Made by a program: the position numbers and the translations under genes. A DNA stretch of 64,000 nucleotides from assembly GCF_000143535.2 (NCBI RefSeq), contig NC_037314.1, positions 930,001-994,000 of the forward strand, in the 5' to 3' direction. The stretch comes from Botrytis cinerea B05.10 (Eukaryota; Ascomycota; Leotiomycetes; Helotiales; Sclerotiniaceae). Below the pieces are notes generated by a model. The model ran no database searches. It was not told the DNA's origin and saw only the letters and a list, made by a program, of their open reading frames with translations. Below are positions 22,701-34,544 of this stretch, piece after piece (positions within the stretch are counted from its first letter, which is position 1; every line of letters begins with the position of its first letter).

Positions 22701-25700
22701 TTCCCCAGCGACCAGAACACGGATACTTATGTTGTGCGACATATAGCTGGGTGCTTCGATCTTGAATAGTCTATGCAAGGGTGCTTGAACGACTTCCGCA
22801 CATATCTACGTGAACGCGGACGAGGAAGCACTGAAGACTGGAATATATTGCTCCTTGTCAAGCGTAGGCATCTGAGCATCCAAACATCATCAAGTACGCA
22901 AAGAATCCGCACCAAAGAGGCGTAGGTGTGGAAATTTTCCTGTGGTGACTCTAATCCTAGACCTCGGTGTAAATATGAATCTGACAGGTGATCCGTGGTT
23001 TGAGTACGAGGGACTTCAATACGTCTTGCCTATAATAAGTCGGATATGCTTGACATATTTCGCGTATGCAACAAAGATAATTTCCTAGTAGATATATCTG
23101 GCCCAATAACTACCCAGTACGTACGTGAAGGTTGCGAAACCGGGGGTCATTTCCGGGAGGCGGTCATACCATTGGCTCACTGCCGACATCCAGATACCGT
23201 GATGTGAAATGATAGATTCATGTCCCTTCTGGATTGCTACCTCAGTAACCTGCTTCGTGGTGCCTGAGGTGAGAAATTAGAACAAATGGCTTTAATTCCG
23301 TTTGGATGATATAATGGCACCACAGCACGATATCATTATCTTCCTTACAGCAAGCTAATGCAGTGTAATGGTGGGCGAGATTGACGCCCTAATGGCTCAA
23401 TAACGTCTCGCACAACGAGCGCGAAGATGAAAAGGCACCAGTGCGAATTGAATTTCCCGAATTCTTTTCGACAACACATCTATTTTCTGCATATTGAAAG
23501 TGATCGCGTGATATCCAGGGATGAGGCGGAGGGGGCAACACATTTGGATGTGACTGTGTCTTGAATGTGACCGTGAATGTAAAGAGTAAGGCATGTGACT
23601 TCTTATTCGATCAATGATATGTAACGTGCCTCTTTTTCTCTGACCGCTTGATATATGTATTTGTGGTTGTTCGATGTCGGATAAATGCTCGAAAGGAATT
23701 CCCCGATATAAGGGGTTGAAGAAGTTGTATACGAACGGAAACATGCGTATTGCGAGACTTATTGACGTCATCCAACCCCTATATCCTAGACGCTTTGCAT
23801 CGAAATCTCTCGTTCAATGTGCCCTTCTTCTCCAACTACTAAGATAAAGGTGACAAAAGGAAACAAAAAAGCTAAGATCGGGTACAACATATTTCCTATT
23901 TAAGTTAGAAACGTCGAGAATAACAATATCGGCAAGCCCCTCCCGCTGCAGGCTGTCCGACATGGTAGTGATATAAATTATATGATTGGCGTGAAGGAAA
24001 AAGTTTGGGGGGGATTTGACGGTAGGGATTATGGAAGGACTATGGAAAAGCCCTATAATCTTTTCTACCAAGTCTTCCCAACCTTTACTTTACGAACAAC
24101 ACCCTTTTCAGATGTATGTACCCCATGTGTTACCCTCTGACGATAATACTAAATGTAATCCAAGAAATATCAACAAGGTATACCTACGAACAAACGAATG
24201 ATCTATAATATCCGAACGACAAAGCAGAGCCCAGGCCAGGGCTTTGCTGACTTATGACCAGATAAATACTGCCTTTCGTATTCTTCGGCGATTCACCTTG
24301 TCGATTCAAGGGTTAGAAGGCGAGCAGACAGCCAAGATGTAACCTTACCACATCGCATGTGTCCTGTCTACCTAGCAATATTCGTTCTCAAAAACAAAGG
24401 CACAAACCGATAGCCCCTACTTTTGGTCAATGTCAACCTTACTAGATTACTCGGAATTCCGGATACTCGTAATGAGATGAATCAGAGTGGTCGAGGCGTG
24501 CACATACCTCAGAGGCATCCAAGGTACCTTGACTTAAAGGTATCTACCGAGGCCGATCACAATCAGACTCGCTGTATCATTCCCGAAATAGCAAAGAATC
24601 ACACGGGAAGTGTAGGGCATATCCTCACGTACTGAGTTCTTGTTTCAGATGATAGCTGGCCTGATTTCCCGTCTGATGATGATGATCTACAGCATAAACA
24701 GCAACTTGTCTTAGTATATTTGACATTGACATGGGAGATCACTAAGCGAGACTTACCCTGGACTGCGGGCGCATAGGGCGTGTATATTCAAAAGTTAGAC
24801 AAAAGCATGTTCGGGGAAGCCGGAATGTTGCGCCTTTATCTTAGACATTTAAAAGTGGTACGATATAGTCTGGTGAGTTTCACAAAACTCAAATGTAAAT
24901 TCATTTGCAGTCATTGGAAATTCCCAGCCCTTGCTGACATGTGTTTTCCACATGGTCAGCTTCTCAAACGTCTACTCAGCAATGCTTTTACCCGTAGCTG
25001 CATGAGTTCAATGCCTTCAAATGCAGGTGGCCGTTAAAGGCGATTGAATCTGCTGATCCATACTCAAATTGTAATTCGGGTCAATTATTAGGGTTGCATC
25101 GGATGCCACACGAACTTCACACCCGATCCGAAAAAGCATGGAATGTAGCAACTCCGCACAGCAGTTGTATCTGTATTGTTACATCCATTATTGCATGCTG
25201 AAGCGCTTTGATAAACGTTTCAATAGGCTCAGTGTTTGGTATGATTGGCACGGACCTTTACAAGGTGGATGAGGTTCTTAAAGATCAACCGATTTATTCT
25301 CCTTTCGTGATAGATACCACTCGTCCTAATGCTGTTGAACCTGGGTCTGCGATATACAAAAGAAGAATTGCAGTCGACTAAAGGATCACAACAGGCTATT
25401 GATTGGTGGGCTGGGGGGGTTAGAGCTGAACGCTTGACTACCGGCATCGATGTGATTTTATGTTGACTAAACCCTACATGCTCAATTTTCGGATTTACTT
25501 CTTCATTGGTATGTTTAGTACATACGACGTTAGCTGACAAAGAGCTGATCCGTTCCAAGACATGGGAGGAGTCTTGCAGCAGACCGGGACCAGATACAGA
25601 GCTACCATAGTAACCATAAGATCTCTCTACCTGTAACAGGACTGGGGCTCGTTATCGGAAATTAATCCGAAAGACCCGGTAGTGAACCATTCGCCTCATT

Positions 25701-26838
25701 CACCACTTGTGACCTGAAGCATCTTGCAAATTTCGATTAAGTGGTCAAAACGCCCGAACTCAAACTTTAAGCGGAATAGCCGATTCGAAAGCTTAAAGGA
25801 AGGTTTAACGACAAACGGTTTCTCTCATGTTCGATTAGGCATTATGAACCCTGGTTTAAATGCTTGTCGATTCTGAATGATGAGCTTCCCACTGCTCGCC
25901 CCTTTTTTCCCTCTTGTGGCTGATAGCCAAGGCCGTTAAAGCTCAATATATTCCTAGTTCATATTCTTCAAAACCTAGATATATCTCTCAACTCAGCCAC
26001 ATAAAGAAATATCCGAACGATATATTGAAGACAAATCCATTTCACTCCATCATTTTCTTGTACTTATACCTTGACCTGCTACCCCTGCCCGGCTTCCAAT
26101 CTCCTCTGCCGCTACAAGCGGGGAAGTTTGTAGATCTACCAGACAAGCAAAAAGGTAAATACAGACTTCCCAAAGTCAATTGCTTCTCTGTCAATTAAGC
26201 CTCTTCACGGCTTCGGTGAACGCTACCCCTACGGCCCAGAATGCCTTCGAATGACCACTTGACTTCAATTCGACCTGGAATTTATGATGCCAACCAAACA
26301 CGCCATCTGCCGCGAACTGATCCACTACTTGGATCCTCAAGGTACCCGACACCATGGATATGGTATATGTATCTATCTGCAAGGGTTTGAATAGTCTTCA
26401 GGGCCGACCATGCTATTTCTCGTAACATCATCCGAACTATTCTTTCCCCCTCAACCTGACTCCACGTATATGCAAGCCACGCCTGTTTCGTCAACCGGTG
26501 TTCACATTGATTGGTGGGTGCCTAAGCGGGTAATCGTTTTTCTCAATTCTGCTATTTGACCAGGATTTAACGTGTTCCGCCCTGTTATTCATCGCTTATT
26601 CCTTGATGGTGGCATTAAGCAAGAGACTGTTTTGCCTTGTAGGCTTGCCTTGCCTGTGTCTTACCGGGAAGTTGCCATCTCCGCTTTTCGTCTATCCGGT
26701 GTTCAAGGGCTCTTTGCATATTAATATGGACTTGCCACCCGAAGCTCTATATCCATCGCATCCCCCGACCCTCATAGCTTTTGACACTAACACTTCACAA
26801 CTACTATCAATCAACGAACAATTTCTCACAGAGCTAAG
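19776..26838. other. 7-kb gene-poor region
   Basis: No protein-coding gene, tRNA or rRNA recognised. The longest open frames (for example about 125 codons near 20749-21129 and 23397-23771, minus) look random in composition and lack conserved motifs. Base composition is similar to the flanks, not the extreme AT-richness of heavily RIP-mutated repeats. It may be regulatory, hold non-coding RNA, or be decayed repeat; sequence alone does not decide. Confidence 0.5.
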
Positions 26839-27359
26839 ATGGAGACTCAAACTATCGAGTTCACTGTTGAACAGCTTCTCGACTTACACAGATATTGGAT
26901 TACAGAACTCTTTATCATGGACAAAAAATCCGAGGAGGAAATTGTCAATTTGCTTCATCATCATCAGATCAATATCACGTGCGTATATCACCTGAACTTT
27001 CTTTTTCTGTTCATTTACTAACGGCTTGTTTTTAGTTCGCACACTCTTCACTCTTATCTCTCAAATTGGAATCTACTTACTCCACGTTCGTATATCTTAT
27101 AAGATTGGCTGTCGTTTCCAACGCTAATTGGCTCTTGTTTAGGAAAGCGATGATGATTACTCTATCATATCTGCAATCAGCTCGCAATCAGTACCTGAGA
27201 GTTGCAAACAATAGCCTCCCCCTCCTATTCTCAACACAGGGCCAACTACGATTATCTCAAGTTATGCCACCATACTCAGCACAGCCATTACTGCACTCAC
27301 ATCCAAAAATTCTTACCTCATCCCTATCACCCCATCACAGCCAGTCTTGGGAGGTTTAG
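26839..27359 (+). CDS. Small Clr5-domain-like protein (putative)
   Basis: A three-exon model (26839-26978, 27036-27089, 27143-27359) gives about 136 aa. The first ~65 residues, with HRYWITELFIMDKKSEEEI, NITSHTLHSYLSNWNLL across the first intron, resemble the fungal Clr5 domain (W-x2-I-x2-L..., then a second helix ending in a W-x-L), a helix-turn-helix-like module often at the N-terminus of fungal regulators and NLR-like proteins. Intron 1 has a TACTAAC-type branch site before TTTTTAG; intron 2 has GCTAAT before TTGTTTAG. The C-terminal half, rich in Ser, Pro, Gln and His, is not conserved-looking, so the third exon or the stop may be wrong. It is the only likely gene in an 11.6-kb region. Confidence 0.42.
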
Positions 27360-27713
27360 GCACTATTCCCAAGTACTCAATATGCGTCGAATCTTACTCG
27401 CTCAATCTTTAAGACTACGATTGAAGAGCTGTCGATTCGGAAAGCCCACGGGAACTATGGAGGGCGATGAAAGGAACCCGGAAATACCCGCTTGAGAGCT
27501 CTATGGCTTTGAGAGAAATCTATACGTGCTGCTTCGGCGAGGAATGGGGGATTGGAAAAAAGTGTTTTGTTTTGTCTTGATTTGTGATTCTTTTATTTAT
27601 TTGATATTTCTGGGACTATGTAAAAGGGGATCACGGTAATGGGCAACGGAGTTTTCATTCATTTGCTGTTTCACCCGCGGTTGTGTGTTATTTTACATTT
27701 TAAGGCTGGCGAA

Positions 27714-27754
27714 GGGCGATTGGCGATTGGCGATTGGCGATTGGAGATTGCGAT
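27714..27754. repeat. 7-bp minisatellite (TGGCGAT)n
   Basis: About five to six near-perfect head-to-tail copies of TGGCGAT, the last ones with single substitutions. Confidence 0.85.
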
Positions 27755-28155
27755 GTGATAATGACTGCAAAAGGCTGGATGACCAGGATACGGGGATATA
27801 AATGGTTCGTAGATGCCATGGCGCTGGCAGGAGTACTGCAGTTTGGAGTTTCTTCATATGGGTTATCTGGACGGATCTGGTCAGATATATGTTGATCTGA
27901 GGGTTTTCTTCCGCGCTTGCCGGAATTATATAGATTGATATCACTACATTTCTTTCCCTCGCTATAGCATAATGTGCGTATAACTTTTTTGTTCCTTTTG
28001 ATATACGGTAGATAGCCTGCGCAATACCAAACGAGATCAGATCGGATCACCACCTTGAAAAGTTTATATCTGTCGTGTAACATCGTCTACTGGAATCCAG
28101 ACACCAGTTGCACTGCATATTCTACCGCTCTGCCCATCCTCGTAAGTTTCACGAA

Positions 28156-28201
28156 CATAGCGTAGCGTAGCATAACATAGCATAGCATAACATAACATAT
28201 G
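28156..28201. repeat. Short tandem repeat of CATAGC/CATAAC type
   Basis: Runs of CATAGC, GTAGC and CATAAC units in tandem, about 46 bp, imperfect. Simple repeat with no visible function. Confidence 0.8.
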
Positions 28202-30419
28202 CATGTAAAGTCAAATCTGTGCCTCAATCTAGCCCCCACTCATCTCCACCTCAACCTTACCGGATTATTATGTTGTTTCCTTTTGTCCTCCACTTTTACA
28301 AACGTGAAGTGATTGATATCTACAAGTAATTCCTTTTTAATTCGTACACCCCACTATCCCACGAATTCCATCACATGCATGCACATGCGCGTCCTACAAT
28401 CACCATGAACCCAAGGCACACGCATCCACGTCATATTCCCTCAAAACAAACTTGATCATCTATTCTCGGACCTACTTCCGAAACTCATTATCATATTGAG
28501 GCTTCAGTTAATGAGCAGACAGGTCGATTGAAGAGCTGAGCTATGGTAATTATTATGTGATAAAAGTGGCTGGAGAAACGTCAGCAATAACCTTGCGCGA
28601 GTAAGCATTGCTTTTGGAGGGAAATGAATCTACTAGGAAGATGATCATGGCCCGGGGGGGGGAAAGAGAAGCCACACGTCCAATCATTCAAATCTACTAA
28701 ACGATTGATAACACTACCTAACATCAGTACTTTGACTGTGCATCAGTATTAGATGGGAAGTCAACAATAGGTAATCCAACGAACGTGTGTAAATCAATAC
28801 AGTCGAAGATTATAAAATGTGGTGCTCAAACACTGACTCGAAATTTTGATTGGTTGGTTGATTTGATATGGAGTGCTGTGATGTCTTATGTGATGAAGGG
28901 GTGGAGCGTGGATAGCCGAGACTGTCCAAGGATTATGATGGGTTATATGGGGCAGATGTAAATTTTAGCGGCTTGAGATATTTACTCAACATCGGGATGG
29001 AGATGGTACACCTTCTTTGGTATGAACGGTTTATTTCAAAAGCTTTGAAGTGCGCACTTTTTGATGAATTGCTTGCGCTGGGAATTCCTCTTTGAAATTT
29101 TTGGGCATCTATGGATTGTGACTCAGTACCTACCTATGCGTGGTCATCAATTGATCAGACTGCACGAAGGACAAAAAGAGTTACATGATTGGATGATTGT
29201 ACGACTTGGATCGGCGGCTCACCTCCCTATCTCTGAGATGGATGGATGAGATTCACTATCGACGTTAGATGCTCATTGTTTACTGACCCGCAATCAAGCA
29301 GATTGAGTGAGCTAATATTCATGCAGTACCCAATTTGGACTTGTTTTGTTGCATGGGCCCTTGATCATTTCATTTTGGGACTTGGTTGCCTTTGAGCCAT
29401 CCCCTTCCCGGAGACACAAGTGGTGGATAACCCAAGCTTCCGTCGGACCGGAAGTTTAGTCCGAAGTTTGGTACGACTGTACCGAAATCAGCAGACATGT
29501 GCACACGCGCGTGGTAACGACTCATTTGTGAACCTTGCAGGTACGACCTCGAGTCTCAGCGCCAAATACCACCTCCAATCAGATACCCGAAATCGTGCTA
29601 GCACCTTGTTTTTATCATGCTCTAGAAGCAGACAGGGCATAGTACGTTAAGTATATTTTTGCTGTTACTTGGCATGTCATTGATTTGAGCAAATCGTGCA
29701 CTCGTTGGAGTTCTGAGTGACTGCATGATGCACATGAAAATCGTGAGTTTGAAACAGAGGAAAATGTGGCTTGCCGGTTTTATGATTGTAGAGTTCGGTG
29801 AGAGCAAAGTCTTCAGACAAGGTGCAACCGCGACCTATTCCAAGAGCATGTTTCAGTACCTTGCGCCCGAAAGAGTCGAGCACACAGACAAGAGTCTCAA
29901 GGCGAATGTTTGACATATGGGCTGTTGTTTTGCGTTTTTATTAGCAGTCCTTCGTGGAAGGCCCCGAGGGTTACGGGAACTATGGGGGAGCTTTATCAAC
30001 GATAATCCGAACTGCTTTTGCAGAACCTCGACGGAATCTGAGGAGTTCATAAAGACTTTACGGCTAATTTGCTAGAAAAGCACATACTCCCTGAAGTATG
30101 TATTATGGATGATCACTAGGATGTTGGAGATACTACCGATGGCACAGATGGACATTCGAGCCGTGAGGGAGGAGTTGGCGCAACTTGTCTGAGGAATATT
30201 TTGGATAGGTACATGCGCTACGTGGACTTGGTGAGTCTGTACTTTTAGTTGATTTCCTATACTTGAGATTTAGGAGTAGCCTCCGCGAAAAATTACGCAA
30301 GCACTCTGGACTAATTTAGCATAGCTGACATTTCGAACCTTTGGAAAGTTATAGCAATGACTCGCTACGGATTTGGGAAAAGGGATGGTTTATAGGGGTC
30401 CTGATTTTAATACTTTAAT

Positions 30420-30673
30420 CAGCAAATTACTCTCATACCCTTCAATATCTTCTAATTACTTTTATGCTCTAAAATTGAAAGATAATTTACTCTCGTACCC
30501 CTTAGATTTTATAATAGATTATATAATGGAAAGATAAGATTATATAAAAGAATCTAGTCTTGAAAAACTAGAATCTAGCATAGAATCTGAAAAACATGAG
30601 AGTAAATTATCTTTCAATTTTAGAGTACAAGAATAATCAAATCACTTTTCAGAGGCATGAGGGTAATTTCCTG
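30420..30673. mobile_element. 254-bp MITE-like inverted-repeat element
   Basis: The ends are reverse complements: CAGCAAATTACTCTCATACC at the left and the reverse complement of GGCATGAGGGTAATTTCCTG at the right. An inner arm is almost perfect: CTCTAAAATTGAAAGATAAT near 30468 pairs with ATTATCTTTCAATTTTAGAG near 30610. Flanking 9-mers TACTTTAAT (30411-30419) and TATTCTAAT (30674-30682) differ at two positions, both T/C changes, and could be an aged target-site duplication. No ORF is present. The repeated GAGAGTAAATT motif is shared with the element at 6587-7250, suggesting one family. Confidence 0.65.
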
Positions 30674-31371
30674 TATTCTAATTATAAATTCTTATGGAAA
30701 TGACTTCGAGATTCAAAAATCAATAAGGTCGAAACTCGACTTGTCATTTGAATAGTCGAATTTGCAATTAATTTATTCCAATTCTTTTGGTTCTCAATGG
30801 CTTTCTTCAACAAAGTCAATAGTTTTGCTAGTCTTCATCTGTATATAGTTCTATCTGTATTTCCTCATGGATCTTTGAAGGGAGTCGTCCTCTGATGGAA
30901 CATTGTTTCGATATACATGTTTTGCCGATAGAAATCCTCGAAAGTTTCAGAGACTTCCCAATAAACCATTGTCATCCTCTTGCTTGAATTATTTGAGGTA
31001 CTGCATAGTATTCATCGAATGCTTCTTAGCAATCTTCATTTAAGATTTCCCTGTGTAGAAGATACTTCTAGAGGGAGCCATATTTCTAAGAACCTTAAAG
31101 TCTCGAGGAACTCATCCTGGACTCGATGACGATCGAACATTGAAAGCAGCAGCGATCCAACAGATGGTTGAGATATAGTAGGAGTACTAGGAATACAGAT
31201 GATTAAATATGATATTCCGAAATGTACGATAATCTGAAAATTGCTGTACTCCTGCGCCACTAGTGCGACGTCGATCTATATAGCTCCGCTATCAGTGTCT
31301 AATCCAACTCCATTCCCAGTCTGATATTCATTCCCTCCTATCCCAAAATTTTACACCATGATAACCAATCT

Positions 31372-32541
31372 TCAAATACCATTTTGGTATAACTTCCCTC
31401 CAGCTTTAACATCAAACTCCGTAGCCTCTTTCAACCCACAACTGTCAAAGAGATCTCTTACTGCCACTCCATTACCCTTCGTATTCCCATTCTCTAACAA
31501 CTCTTTGTATGCCTTTCCTACACTCTCAAAAACGGCACCTAGTGCTAATGTAGGCGTAATAACCAATCTATATCCACATTCCCTGGCTTCCTTGACACTC
31601 AACACTGGACTCACACCACCCGGTACACAATTGTATAAACACGGTACCCCCTTCTTCCCAAATTCCTCACATACCCTCTTTGCATCCTCTGTATCTCTGA
31701 CCCCTTCCAAAAACACCACATCTGCACCCGCATCTACTGCCGCATGCAAGCGCAAAGCAGCTTCATCATAACCCTGATCGGCTAACGCATCAGTTCGCGC
31801 AATAATCACAATATCTCTTCCCAACTCATGGCGTTTGAGAGCTGCTGCCCGAATCCTCGAAACGAATTCTGTGAGTGGAACGAGTTCTTTGTTGCGTAAG
31901 TGACCGCAACGTTTGTTGACGACTTGGTCTTCAATGTGCATGGCGGCTACGCCTGCGGAAATATATGAAGCGACGGTGCGAGATACCATAAGGGGACCTA
32001 AGAATTGTTAAAATTACATGATGAATTTTGTAGATACTCGCAACGCTTGATCAAAAAAGGGGGAAATTGTTTTTTTACTGACCTCCATAGCCAGTGTCTG
32101 CATCTGCGATCAATGGGATATTAGGGTCGATGTTGGCGATCATGGATGCATTATCTCGCATATCATTCATCGTGGCGACTCCTAAATCTGCAATACCAAG
32201 ACACGACATAGTTGTCCCGGCACCTGTCTATTTTTGCCATCGTCAATTACTGTTTTGAGAAATGAAATTAGAGCAACGTTGAATCGGTTGAGAAATACCA
32301 TGTATAGAGTCTTGAATCCTGCATTGAGCGCAAGACGCGCTGTGAAGCCATCGTATACGCCTGGACAAACAACAACTTCACTCTCATTAGCTAAAAGAGC
32401 TCGAAGCTTGGCGGCGGTAGTCATATTGTATGGAACTTTATTTCGTCTATCGATTAGATTTTGAAGGAATCCAAATTGACGTTGTTCTCTTAAATGTGCC
32501 AAAGCATAATTCGTCGCAGGGTTGATCACCGTAATTGACAT
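31372..32541 (-). CDS. Isocitrate lyase / PEP mutase superfamily lyase
   Basis: Mg-dependent (beta/alpha)8 barrel enzyme of the ICL/PEPM superfamily that cleaves or forms C-C bonds next to a carboxylate. Exons on the minus strand: 32299-32541, 32083-32227 and 31997-31372, giving about 337 aa. Landmarks are CPGVYDGFTARLALNAGF, ADADTGYGG (the metal-binding Asp block), HIEDQVVNKRCGHL (the catalytic-loop Cys in KRCGH) and IIARTDAL. This loop matches methylisocitrate lyase, 2,3-dimethylmalate lyase and oxaloacetase-type members more than true isocitrate lyase, and the protein lacks the ~200-residue insertion of glyoxylate-cycle isocitrate lyase. The exact substrate cannot be assigned. The ATG at 32541 is used; an internal ATG at 32424 (MTTAAKLRALL) is a possible alternative start. 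Confidence 0.88.
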
Positions 32542-32868
32542 CACCGCCTCCGATCACGGCGGCGGTGGGCTTTACGCGAGTCACTAAAAGGGGAATTGTA
32601 AAAGCCGAATTTTGATATTCAAAATTCGGATTTTGTATGACAGCTTGAACCACAAGATTTGTAATCAAATATCCACTTCCAGGACACATCAATCGGTTGG
32701 TGCGGAACCTCGATCATGATAAATTTTACCCGTGCTGCTCCTGTGACTATGAAAGAACTCTATAGATTTATGACCCGCTCCAATTCCCGTTCCCACCCAA
32801 ATCTCATAAACTCCAGTGATATCATAGCCAGATTTCTCGGAGACGCCTTCATTGGACAGTTTCATCAT
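32542..32868. other. Short intergenic spacer
   Basis: A 327-bp spacer between two minus-strand genes, holding the lyase promoter and the Wss1 3' UTR. Nothing else seen. Confidence 0.6.
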
Positions 32869-34102
32869 TCATGAGCTTTCTTTCATTTTTCCGCAAGTAG
32901 AGCACGTCCACCATTGATTTTCCATTTTGGTACTGCACCATCGACAAGTCCACATTTGCGGTTGGGGTGGAAGAGGTCTAGCTGCGGTTTTCCTCTCAGA
33001 ATTTCGATCAATCTGCTTCGTGATGCTTTCTGGCCTCTCGGTAGTGCAGGCATCGCAGCACAAAAAATCGATCGGGTTGTGAAGTATACATATAGTACAT
33101 GTCCACCCTGTCAAGGTAGGTGCAGAGTATACTGGTCCTTGTGCTGGCTCATTTTGAGGATCTTTTAGCTTTGGGGGCGATTTTGACTTGATTGAATTTT
33201 CATCTGATGCCCGACCCCCAATATTACCACCGCTAGTTCCCGCAGGGTTTTGGACAGAAGGAGGAACGTAAAGGTCTCCGTACTCCTTCTTCTGATCTTC
33301 CCGAACAAGCTCCCACATGGCCTGAGCAATGGCTGCGTCGTTAGCCAGATCTTCTTCTGCTAGAGTTTTGAATCCATTGTGCGTAGCTTCATCGGCCAAG
33401 TCTTTTATCTCGATAGGATTCATCCTGCTCTCTCCACAACCTTTGAGTACTTTGTTTCGACGTTCGATCGCATCTACGATAACCTTCCGAATATCAGTGC
33501 CATATGGTACTGGTCGACCTCCCAGCTTTTGATCCGATCCCTTTGGAGAGTTCTGTCTTTTTTCCGCAGCTATGCGGGCGAGACGTCTAGCTTCGTGTCG
33601 TGGTACTCTGCGTCCACCCAAACTTTTTCCTTCTGACAGGAAACCTTCTCCAGTATATCCTTTGTTTACCAGACCTTCATGCTCCTTCCGTAGCTGATCC
33701 CATAAAGCATGAAATTCTTGATTGTGCGGTCCGATCTCGTTATGACATAATTCATGAAGCATTGTATCGACCACTTCCTCTATCGGCAGAAATTGATTTT
33801 GATCTCCAGGATATCTCAACCGTAGACATATTTTCTGCCCTCTATTCACATTAAGACCTATTTCCCAAGGTGAGTTCTTTTTACCGCTGCAAATCGTGCG
33901 AGTAGATTAGCATACCTAGTAGATTTTGCTGGTCTGGGTAGAATTCTGTTAAAGTACCTACGCGCCAATGACGTGCTCTCATGATAGGTTTGACTAACGA
34001 CGCAATCTTCTTTAGAGAATGAAGCGCTTCAGCTTCTCGTTTCATTCCTTTTAAGTGAGAGTATGACGATATAAGTGCATCGCGTTCAGTATTAGTAGAC
34101 AT
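32869..34102 (-). CDS. wss1: Wss1-like DNA-protein crosslink metalloprotease (WLM domain)
   Basis: Zinc protease that degrades proteins covalently trapped on DNA, functionally parallel to metazoan SPRTN; nuclear. Exons on the minus strand: 33916-34102 and 32869-33857. The 58-bp intron falls inside the conserved NLLGLNVNRGQKICLRLR, which rejoins perfectly. About 391 aa. The WLM domain covers residues ~10-210, with zinc-protease motif MLHELCHNEIGPHNQEFH (HExxHx8H-type spacing), then GGRRVPRHEARRLARIAAEKR, and a second GGRPVP repeat. The C-terminus has two RanBP2-type zinc fingers, WTCTICILHNPIDFLCCDAC and WTCRWCSTKMENQWWTCSTC, which may bind ubiquitin or DNA. Yeast Wss1 instead uses VCP/SUMO-interacting motifs at its C-terminus. 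Confidence 0.93.
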
Positions 34103-34544
34103 TTTTAGAAACCAGCTAGCAAAACAGTGATGAGGGGGACAAGTATTCCTTTGGTGGTGGAAGTATATGCATAGATCCGTTTAGAACTGCTCTAAGATTG
34201 AGAGGAAACGGTTTGTCGATGTGTACGCCCAAATGAAAGGTCCTAGAAACGACTAGAAGGAAGACTTTCTTGGTAATGGAAGGTACCTAGGTATCCCGTC
34301 GTATCTGAATTGTAATCACGTAGGCAAACACAAGGCTGACGCGCCAACATATTCACATGTTCTTGTCCCGCATTTCGATTGTGAGGATTTAAATGGGTTA
34401 GATTTTGCGTGTCGATAAGATAAGGCTCACAAGGCTGAAGATAAATGATGTCGGCCGAGCTTTCCTCCCCACACTTCAAGCAAGTTTCTAGGTCAAATAT
34501 CAACAAGCCATTTGAAAGTAGATTTCATCAGAAAGCCGTTCAAA
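34103..34544. promoter_or_regulatory. Bidirectional promoter, Wss1 / DUF1776 gene
   Basis: A 442-bp spacer between divergently transcribed genes; no ORF or repeat of note. Confidence 0.5.

Larger units (their letters stand above)
27360..31371. other. 4-kb gene-poor region
   Basis: No gene recognised. It holds two short tandem repeats (27714-27754 and 28156-28201) and the inverted-repeat element at 30420-30673, listed separately. Remaining open frames are short and random-looking. Confidence 0.55.

Noticed and set aside
23397..23771. 124-codon minus-strand ORF in the gene-poor block
   Set aside because: No conserved pattern, no splice partners and random-looking composition.
26603..26995. 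130-codon ORF overlapping the first exon of the Clr5-like gene
   Set aside because: It is in another frame, lacks a conserved pattern and overlaps the better-supported ATG at 26839.
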